Source: Amblyomma americanum
Lineage: Eukaryota; Arthropoda; Arachnida; Ixodida; Ixodidae
Reading direction: 5' to 3'
Length of the DNA: 64,000 nt
Assembly (NCBI RefSeq): GCF_052857255.1
Contig: NC_135505.1
Location: 44,904,520 to 44,968,519 of the forward strand
Positions 56,361 to 64,000 of this stretch are shown here, one piece after another. The notes beneath the pieces are model-generated. The model had not been told where the DNA came from. It ran no database searches and saw nothing but the letters and a program-made list of their open reading frames with translations. Every line of letters begins with the position of its first letter. The first letter of the stretch is position 1. A program made the translations under genes and the position numbers.

Positions 56361-58408
56361 ATGTTCTGTGGTCAATTGGGACAAGTTTCGCACCACCGTC
56401 GAAGATCTCTCTCTGCAATCATCAACACTACTTGTGGACTGCTTACAAACTGCGCTGAACAAGGCTACTGCTGTCACCTGGACGGACGTGAATCGCCCGG
56501 CGCCGGATGTTGGTCTGCTCGCCGACAAGCGGAGATGGCAGCTTCCCGAGACCCGACTTCTGCGCAAGCACGGACAAGGCTGAAATACCTTACTGCCAAG
56601 GCTCGAAGATATGAACGCGATCTCTCGCGGCGGCAGTGGCATGCGTGGTGTGAGCAGTTCTCGACAAAGTCAGCGAATGCTGCTTTCTGGCGAACGTTTC
56701 ATGCAATGGAACATGGTTCCCGTCGTCCTGACACAGCGGACACAGCATCCTTCGCAGCTAACTTAGCTCCGGATGATTTCGCCAGAGAGGCAATGTGGAA
56801 GTTTTCCCCCAAGTATGATGTGTTGCCTCCAAGGACCATAGGAGCCTCCTTGGCTGCCATTTCTGCATATGTCGATAAGCTCCCATCTCCAAACAACGCC
56901 CAAGGAATTGCAAGGCCATTTTCAATTCCCGAATTGCTTGCAGCCATAGACGATGCCCGTCGGAAGACTGCGCCTGGTCCGGACTCCTTTCCGTACGAGG
57001 TTTACAAGAACTAAAGTTCCGCTGTACTGCCTCAACTCCTCGCCACCATTAACAAGGTATGGAAGGAAGGCGTCGTACCAGAAACTTGGAAATCCGCTAT
57101 TGTGGTCTGCTTACCAAAGCCGGGGAAGCCGCCGACAGACCTCGGAAATTTCTGGCCTATATCGTTTACGCCAACATTATGCAAGCTTACCGAAAAAATG
57201 CTTGCCACACGACTGTCGTGGTGGCTTGAGCACCATTGTTTCTACCATCCCGCCCAAATTGGTTTTCATACGTCCATAGGTACAGAAGATAGACTGGTTG
57301 TTTCGCGTCAGCAGTTCTGGCCTCAACTCATTGCCACTATGTACGTACTGTACTGGCCATGGACGTTGAAAAGGCGTACGATAATATCAGTCATGCTGTC
57401 ATCGTGGAATCGCTTGACATGCTGCCTTTCCCCGTTAGATTCCACAATTTTGTTAAATCCTTCCTTGAAGGCCGAAACTTTGCCATACGCCTCAGTGGTG
57501 AGGCCATCCGATCACTTGTGCCTCTTCGCGGCGTTCCTCAGGGATCGGTGTTATCACCAGCATTATTTAATATTGCTTCTATCCCCCTTGCTTGGCGCTT
57601 GCATGATGTCTCCAAGATTAAGTTCTTATTGTGTGCTGATGACATAACGGTGTGGAGCACTCACAACGTCCTGATGACTCAAGCAGGGGTTCTACAATCA
57701 GCCAATGATATTACGTCGACTTTTGCTTCTTCAATTCTTTTGCAGCTTTAAGTGAGCAAAACCACGTTCGTGTCTGTCGCCAACCGAAGGGGGCGCCGTA
57801 AACTGGCTACAACACAAATTCGTCTCCATCTATGCGGAACTCCAATTCAAGAAAGTTCGACCGTAAAAATATTGGGCTTGACAATACACGAGTCAGGAAC
57901 AGGTACTGCTTGGCTTTCTCGGGCTAAAAAGCAAGCAATTCAGGCGTTGGGTCTGATTAGACGCATTGCTCCTAAAAGAGGCGGAGCCCGCTCTCATGTT
58001 GCACGACAGTTGGTGCGGGCGGTTGTGCAACCGCGCCTCGTTTACCTCGCCCAATTCCAGCATTTGACGAGGGCTAAATTGGATCGTCTAGAAGCTGTTA
58101 AACGAGAGGCAATGAGGCTCATCACTTGCCTTCCCCGCAATACCTCGATCGTGGCGCTCCAAGAACATCCGCAGCTGAATACACTAGATGAGCTGGTGCA
58201 GCAACGACACGATGCTCGCTGCCTAAAGTCAAGCCTCACACACACCACGTGTGCACTCAGGGCATATGCTTCATCGCACTCCATTCTACAGCCGCCCCCG
58301 CCAGTTCTTCCTCCCTTGCGTTTTGTGCAGCTAAGCGACAACAAGCCAACTGATCTACGTCGCTATCATCTACCCGTGCGGCATCGTCGTTTCGCGACCG
58401 AATTATAG
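56361..58408 (+). pseudogene. LINE ORF2 linker and reverse transcriptase
   Basis: The linker has YERDLSRRQWHAWCEQFS and the RT entry KTAPGPDSFPYEVYKN, followed by a TAA at 57,012. Then IVVCLPKPGKPPTDLGNFWP, SWWLEHHCFYHPAQIGF, MDVEKAYDNISHAV (motif A), LRGVPQGSVLSPALFNIASI (motif B) and LLCADDITVWS (motif C; the usual Tyr is Cys, both Asp kept). A TAA at 57,749 is followed in the same phase by KTTFVSVANRRGRRK, VKILGLTIHESG, AKKQAIQALGLIRRIAP and EAVKREAMRLITCLPRNTS to 58,408. Several stops and shifts make it inactive. Confidence 0.83.
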
Positions 58409-58419
58409 AGCAAGACGCC

Positions 58420-59850
58420 AATCTGCCACATGGCTCCATCGTTATGTACGTTGACGCAAGCTTTCAGACCTGCGAAAGTACAACAGCAGTATACTGTCCT
58501 TGCAAGCCTGCTCTGAACAAAACGTCAAGGTTGTGGGGACCTGCCCTGCAGCCACCTGAGTTTGCTTTCCCGCGAGACACCGTGCAGCGGCGGTCTCACC
58601 TCGAGGCTGAGCGCATTCCCTTGTGAGTTACAGTAACTGGCAAGAGAGGGCGCCAGCATCGCTGCGCGGAGACTGCCAAAGCCCGCGCGCGGGAGAGGGG
58701 GCTTCGGCTGGGATCGTCGGCCTGAGCGGACGCATCGCTCGCGGCTCCGCTCTTCGCCGGCGGGGCGAGGAAGCGACGGAGAGACAGGCTCCCGTACTCG
58801 TCCCGTCCGGCCTTCGGAGAATATATCCCTTGCCCTAGCGCGGGCGAACATTCGCTCGGAACCTTGCTGGTGAGTCGGACGACCTCGATTCATTAGCGAA
58901 CCTTATTGCTAGCTGGCGTTATTGTTTCTGTAGCAATAAATGCCTGTTTGTGTCAGCCAATGTGTCGTTCGTTTGTTCCCTCAGAGCAAGGCCCGCCGTG
59001 GTTGGCGTGCGCTCGGTAGCGTACGCGATCACGGGGTGGGGTCCGGGCGGCTTTGAACCGTGTCAGCCGCGATTGAGTGGGGAGAGCGTACTTATCTCCC
59101 CATTCAACCCCACAAGGTTTCGCCTCTCAGAACCTCCTTTCTCCTCCTGTGCCGAGATGCTTGCGGTTCAAGAGGCACTTTGCTCTGTGGCCGCCGTTCA
59201 CATGCCACCCACGGCCCGCATTTTCATGCGCATCGACGCCCTTCACGTCTCACGCCTACTACGACGAGGCATTCGCAACCCAGAAATCTGCCGACATACA
59301 TCGTATAGCGGCACGCATCCCGCAGCAAATCTTTATTGAGTGGGTTCCGCGTGACCTTCTGAGCGCACAAAGCCGCGGAGATTCTGCGACCCGCCTTTCG
59401 ACCCCAACCTCGTCTTTGCCTCGAGTCCTCTCTCTGGATGACAGCACCCTCCTTTTAACAAGAAAGGAACACCTCCAGCGCCGCACACGTGCTCTAATCC
59501 CTCCGTGTGCGGTAACCCTCCCCCGTGGTCTTACCCGTGCAGAGGAGGTTGCGCTTCGGAGGATACGGGTCGGGGTTGCCCTAACTCCAGCGATGACACG
59601 CAAGTGGCCGCATTTGAAAGATTTATATCCCCGCCCCGAGTGTCCAGTCTGCAAGAACAGACTGTGAGGCGGATGTCGACCACCTGTGTGGGACTGCCCG
59701 GCGCTGAAGCCGACGAGAATTCGGCGCCTGGCGTCAGTGGGACTCTCACCGGACAATCCGGATTCATATATTGCATGGACACAGGGTCCATATCATCGTT
59801 CACTTCTTGATTTCATCAGATCAGCGCAACCTTTTTTATTAATTTAAGCA
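58420..59850 (+). pseudogene. LINE ORF2 RNase H and C-terminal finger, interrupted
   Basis: RNase H begins IVMYVDASFQTCE (first Asp) and stops at NKTSRL, where the LTR-like insertion enters. It resumes at 59,072 with SGESVLISPFNPTRFRL, SSCAEMLAVQEALCSVAAVH (Glu) and RIDALHVSRLLRRGIRNPE (Asp). The C-terminal part gives RGLTRAEEVALRRIRVGVAL, PAMTRKWPHLKDLYPRPECP and VCKN, then in other frames VWDCPAL and RSLLDFIRSA near 59,800. The Cys/His pattern is the ORF2 terminal finger. Confidence 0.78.
58532..59071 (+). mobile_element. Solo-LTR-like insertion in LINE RNase H
   Basis: The RNase H frame breaks after NKTSRL and resumes in the proper order at 59,072, so about 540 bp is inserted. The insert begins near TGTGGGGACC, is GC-rich, has a TATA-like agaatatatccc near 58,817 and a polyadenylation signal aataaatgcctg near 58,935, and contains no coding. 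That is the layout of an LTR. An obvious 4-5 bp target duplication was not seen, so the exact ends are uncertain. Confidence 0.5.
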
Positions 59851-60189
59851 TCTTACTCATCTTTCACTTCATAGTTTTTATGCCCATAGGCAACAAACAT
59901 CGCTTTCACATGGGGTGTTTCAATAATAGAAAGTAATCGAGTCTACAGTTGCTGTATAAATGCAAAAGCTACTTCAGAAGGAACTGTCAAGTTTCCAAAA
60001 AACCTACCCGGATATGATAGGCTTTGAGCATGATGAAATAGTGATGCGGTTTGTTTAGACCACAATTCTCATCTTTGAGCACTTCGGAGCATGTGCATTC
60101 TTCTTCTGTATTTCTAAGAAATTGCCTAACTAGGAATCCACGACACGACAAGCGCGCACTGACAATGACCTTCAGTGAGCTGACAACCC
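59851..60189. other. Unassigned spacer
   Basis: AT-rich, between the LINE end and the minus-strand THAP relic. It should hold further 3' exons if the THAP relic were part of a longer gene; none recognised. Confidence 0.4.
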
Positions 60190-60194
60190 TAGTA

Positions 60195-60628
60195 TCCTGT
60201 GGGCTGAACTGTAGAAATAGCCGTCTTCTTCAGCGAAGTCATCCCGGGGTCCATGAAGTCATCTGCGGTGAAATGGTCCCCGCAGATGCGGTACGCGGCG
60301 TACAGCTGGGACAGCGACGTTTCTAACAGGTCGCCCGTCTTGGCATACTCGATCCGAGACTTCGACCTGAAGCAGTTATGGCGCAGTATAACATGTAATT
60401 ATTCGCTTCACTGGCTGACTAATAAAAAGCATGCTCACAAGCCGGTTCTAACAAGAGATTGGCAGCACTGTTTTGTATTTTCTTTAAAGTACGCAGAAAC
60501 GGCGTCAGTCAGCTGCTGTCACGAAGAATGCGGAAAAACTTCGTCCCCGGCTTCATTCGTCTTCGCCCGTTGTTCCCACACCAAGAAAGCCAACAGTAGC
60601 GTCCGTAATATAACCCGCTCCGTGGCAT
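60195..60628 (-). pseudogene. Second THAP-domain gene relic, two exons
   Basis: On the minus strand, exon 1 (60,628-about 60,512) opens MPRSGLYYGRYCWLSWCGNN and continues KPGTKFFRILRDSS before TGA; this is the Cys pair and aromatic-basic segment of a THAP finger. Exon 2 (about 60,366-60,195), after an acceptor-like ctgcttcag, reads SKSRIEYAKTGDLLETSL, then LYAAYRICGDHFTADDFMDP (C-x2-H of the finger) and LKKTAISTVQPTG, an AVPTF-box-like end. Together they cover a whole THAP domain with an intron of about 150 bp. A clear donor is not visible and the exon 1 frame stops, so it is probably a pseudogene or fragment of a larger THAP protein. Confidence 0.62.
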
Positions 60629-60639
60629 ATTTGTTTGGG

Positions 60640-62790
60640 TTCGTGTACTGACTGTAAACATTATTGCAGTCATCAAATGGCAAATAGAAATATATCGCAG
60701 CAAAAAAATATAGAAAATAAACATAACCTCGCTGATGACAGGTATTTATAATATTTCTATTTAGTTTATAAAATTTTTTATAAAGTAACATTATAAAATT
60801 CTATCTATATTCAATCACTTGTGGAGCGAGCTGACGTAAACTGATTTTGTGTCTATAAAGCAGTGACTGTTGTCAATGGCTCTCTCTATGGTTTTCTTCC
60901 TGACCGTACCTATATGCAGTACGGGCCAGAGATAAGCTTTCATTTTACAGTGATCGCACACTCTCGTAATGATTGCGTAGGTAGCAGTGTCTGCAACGAT
61001 TTTCTTATACCCCTTCACATGGGCACTTACAATTGTGATCGAGCCATCGACGTGGATCCGACTTTCAATCGCGATGACAAATTATCGCTGATAAAGCGGT
61101 CCAAGGATCGAGAGTAAGAACAGCCCTAGCGCAGCAGATATCACCAAGTAGGTCCATAACAACCAACAAAATTTGCCAAGTGGGCAGAAAAAGTCGTTGT
61201 ATATTACTTTTTACAGAAAAAAAGAACATTTCAATTTGGTATTATGGCTAAAAAACGTACCTATCAATGCCGACCACCTGAAAGTCTCTGAAATACATCA
61301 TGTCGGCGATATTGACACAGATATCAGAAACGTAATAGCATTTGTTGTGGTGAGTATAAAAGAACCTTTTTTTGTTTATATTTAGGCTTCTAACTTTTGC
61401 TGTTCTTTTCCGAGAACTACCTGACACTAAAAAGCACACAGTATGTTTCGAACGCAATTGGGCAGCTCGATTGCGATGCTCCGATGGCAGTCAACTACAC
61501 CTGATCGCGGCTCAAATGCAGTCGGACAGCTTGATTGCGTTGCTTTGATGGCAGTCAACTATTCCTAAACGCGGCTCAAACGATATCTGGACATATTGAG
61601 GCGCAATTAGGATCTGACCGATCACGATCAAAACTGCCCGCTTCCCGTGTGACGAAACTATTTTCACGTGGTTGATTTCAAATATGCATTACACTGCTCG
61701 ACACAAGCCATATAAAAGGTTTGTGTTACGATACGGGAGAACGATCGATAAATTCTGTGTTTTAAGCCGAACGTGTTGCGGGTGACTTTTCGAAAATTAC
61801 GCTTTCGAAGTAATGCACATGCTCTTCCGGAAAAGACAACAAACGGATGACTCACGGCTCATATTATACGCTACGCATGCAAAATACGTTCACGCAGCAT
61901 AACAAACGACTTCGTACAATCTTCTTAGCTCAAGAAACATCTAAATTATTCCTGCGGGCAAAAGGAAACAACTTACCAGAAAAACGAGGCGACGCATTGA
62001 AAAGAGCGGTGAAATGGGCGTAACCGGCGGCACATGACCGGCGCAGCAGCAGCTTCTATATGGAAATGGAATGCTTGGACGCAACCCGTTGCACGTGTGA
62101 TAAGCTGTCGACCTTTATAGTAGAGTGGAAGCAAACATAGGCCGCCCGGCGTGTGGTCAGACCATTGTTTGCACGGCCACGAAACGGCCTAAGTGTCCGT
62201 TCTTTACGAAGTATGTTTCTCTATGACCCGGTTGCGCAGAACGGCTTTCATCCTTCCGCTACCGAGGCGAGCGCAGCGTTGGCATGCTCGACCACTGCCA
62301 TCGCCAATCGAATGAACTGTTGTTACGTTTTTATGTTGCGATTTCTTTATGTTGGGATTCGTCCCACAAAGTCATGGAATTTACTTCGAAATAGAAATCT
62401 GCTCATTTTCATCAAGCCAGGAAAGCTTTCTTTGTCTATGTCTTTTGAAGAAGCCAATGTATGCGTTGATATTGAAGAGAAGCAGCACCTCATTGCGTTC
62501 GTTTAAGATGTGTACCTACGGAATACTTACGAGTTTACTTCCGCCATTGTAATTACAGAACACGTGGTAAAGAACGAAAGACTTAAGACACTGAATAACC
62601 ATCGACCCGTCTCTTCTTTCGTGGGCCAAGTGGAAAAGAACTGCGTCCTCGTTTCAGACCTTGAGAAATAATTCCATACATTTGTTAACTGGGTGAATCA
62701 TGATTTCGGAAAGTCAAACGAAGACTAGTGGCGCCCTGCCTGCGAGGAAGTAGTGCATGTCTTGCACTAAACCCCTAAACCCACTTCACA
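60640..62790. other. Unassigned; 2-copy tandem repeat at 61.46 kb
   Basis: Mostly AT-rich without genes. At 61,463-61,592 a 64-bp unit (cagctYgattgcg, gatggcagtcaacta, cgcggctcaaa) occurs twice in tandem with about 80% identity by eye. Other open frames on both strands lack domains. Confidence 0.45.
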
Positions 62791-62794
62791 AACC

Positions 62795-63060
62795 CCGAAT
62801 GTGCATTGTCTCTGTCGTCTTGCATTTAACCAATTTAATTTTAGAAAGGATTCTTGTACCTCTCTGTCATGGTGAGATTTGAAGCCATATTCAATAATTG
62901 TGGCTGTAATCTTGTGGAATGAGTAGCCGGTAGCCGCGACATGTCCTGAGAACGGAGGATTAGGAGGGGTATTGAAATGTGACCGGCGGTTATTGAATCG
63001 CAACATGAAGGGTAGTTCAGTCTGTCCGATATACCGCATTCGACCAGATAGACAACATTA
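62795..63060 (-). pseudogene. GIY-YIG endonuclease domain of Penelope-like element
   Basis: VVYLVECG corresponds to the GIY strand and RYIGQTELPFMLRF to the YIG strand plus catalytic Arg. FSGHVAATGYSF and EYGFKSHHDREVQESFLKL follow, including the catalytic Glu (REVQE). A frame change between VECG and RYIG breaks the domain. Related GIY-YIG folds exist in UvrC and homing endonucleases, but the adjoining YIDD reverse transcriptase fixes the identity. Confidence 0.78.
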
Positions 63061-64000
63061 CTCGCAAGCGAAATTCCCTTCTATTTTACACTGAAAGTCT
63101 CACGCAGTGGTTCTTGTCAATGTGGTAGTGGTCATATGAGTCCATACCTTACAATGCGGTTTTTGTCAAGAGCGCCATCCAGTTGGAGAGGGGTTAGTTG
63201 TTTTTGATGAAGTTAGCATGTCGCGCAGGTTCCGTGACCTATATTATGCTACACGGCTTGGCTGTGCAAAGATTTGTGTCAGGCGGCTGCTCTGCATGTG
63301 AATATTGTGATATTTCTTGAGGATGCCGCTAGTATTGAGCACTGATGCACACTCGGTTACCACTAAGTTGGTGTTTGATGGTTATTCCGCGTGTTTATCT
63401 GTACGAATGATTTCCTTGCGGTCTGTTGCATCTGCGTGTTTCATTGAGTCGTCAATGAATTTCGGCGGATTTATTTGCCTTGTAAGAGCATTTCGCTATT
63501 TTCCGCTGTTTTCAGCAAAGTCGGAGTCGTCTGAGCGAATCTTTTATTGCGAATTGCTTGGCTGTATGCAATACAAGCATTTCAGTGCTTCGCATGGCTT
63601 CTTTGGAAATGAAGGGATTGATGCCTGTCGTCCGGTTTCCCAAAAAAGTTTAGTTGTGAGTTTGGTGCCACACAGAGATACTGCTACGTCCAAAAATGAA
63701 TGGTTGAGCTCCAGTGTGACTCCTTAAATAAAATTTAAGGGTGAACGTTATTAAATGCGGCTATGAAACTAGAAGTTCTGATTCGCCGTGATGCCAGATG
63801 AGAAAAATATCATCTATGTAGCACTTGTGATAAAAAGGATTTTAAGCTACAACTGCCAAGGAATATGCATCGTGTAATCCCAAGAAAATGTTATCATAAT
63901 TCAGGTCTATTTTTGTCCTCACGGAGGTACTGCTCACTCGTACAAAATGATCGCCATTGAAATCAAGATTATTTAATTGGAGAATCAGCCTCAGTAGGAT
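62795..64000 (-). mobile_element. Penelope-like retroelement (RT plus GIY-YIG), runs off window
   Basis: On the minus strand from the window edge: LRLILQLNNLDFNGDHF, then CYIDDIFLIWHHGE with the YIDD catalytic box (63,809-63,820), HSFLDVAVSL, a variable segment, SGILKKYHNIHMQSSRLTQ, YRSRNLRDMLTSSKTTN-like text, and a Cys-rich CQKPHCK. Then NVVYLVECG and, in the next frame, RYIGQTELPFMLRFNN, SGHVAATGYSFHKI and HHDREVQESFL. This is the Penelope-like order: RT, then the GIY-YIG nuclease used for target cleavage. Frameshifts occur near 63,725 and 63,036 and stops lie within the thumb. The N-terminal RT half lies beyond 64,000. Confidence 0.85.

Larger units (their letters stand above)
54000..59850 (+). 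mobile_element. I-group non-LTR retrotransposon, nearly full length
   Basis: ORF1 (54.0-55.3 kb, CCHC knuckles) and ORF2 (55,626-59,850: APE endonuclease, RT, RNase H, C-terminal finger) are in standard order. The element ends in a T-rich tail near 59,830-59,850. Frames change repeatedly, and a 540-bp solo-LTR-like insertion interrupts RNase H at 58,532. It is related to the older minus-strand copy at 3.6-8.5 kb by several shared motifs. Confidence 0.85.

Noticed and set aside
63317..63727. 136-codon plus-strand open frame
   Set aside because: It is antisense to the Penelope-like RT thumb region, which is clearly recognisable on the minus strand.

Overview
The window looks like animal nuclear DNA from an arthropod, most likely a hard tick. 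The reasons are short broken reading frames with no operon-like packing, GT/AG-bounded exon fragments, tRNA-headed SINEs, several clades of non-LTR retrotransposon, Ty3/gypsy and Penelope-like elements, THAP-type zinc fingers and long microsatellites. The tick assignment rests on remembered resemblance of the SINE, gypsy and LINE families; no database was searched. No complete, intact host gene is visible. Nearly every recognisable coding segment is a transposable element, and nearly every one carries stops, frameshifts, deletions or younger insertions.

Layout. 1-3.2 kb: unassigned sequence, a two-copy tandem repeat and a SINE. 3.6-8.5 kb (minus): an eroded APE-endonuclease/RT/RNase H LINE with MITE-like insertions. 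9.3-11.97 kb: SINEs and an RTE-type RT fragment lacking its catalytic core. 12.2-14.0 kb: an uninterrupted 1.77 kb (CCTG)n array. 16.9-21.6 kb (minus): a gypsy-group element, LTR-gag-protease-integrase-LTR, whose integrase follows the protease directly. 23.4-24.9 kb: a hAT-like inverted-repeat element. 25.8-26.9 kb: a Helitron-like N-terminal ORF behind a CRE/TATA promoter. 28.3-30.0 kb: a cluster of a repeat unit containing a tRNA-like sequence, in tandem and inverted copies with (AT)n and a perfect hairpin MITE. 33.1-33.6 kb: a 5'-truncated LINE with a clean 12-bp target duplication. 39.2-39.4 kb (minus): one candidate secreted-protein first exon. 40.3-44.7 kb: a CR1/L2-like LINE split by a SINE. 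46.6-48.8 kb: a spliced THAP-DDE transposase-like pseudogene cut by a gypsy element (48.8-52.2 kb), itself cut by a 238-bp Tc1/mariner-type MITE. 54.0-59.85 kb: a long I-group LINE interrupted by a solo-LTR-like insertion. 60.2-60.6 kb (minus): a second THAP-domain relic. 62.8-64.0 kb (minus): a Penelope-like RT plus GIY-YIG element running off the window.

How the parts relate. The value of the window is its stratigraphy: insertions inside insertions give relative ages (THAP-DDE gene, then gypsy, then Tc1 MITE; CR1-like LINE, then SINE; I-group LINE, then LTR). The least familiar structures are the tRNA-containing repeat cluster at 28.3-30.0 kb, the pure CCTG array, and two previously hidden THAP loci that can be read only by joining exons and frames.
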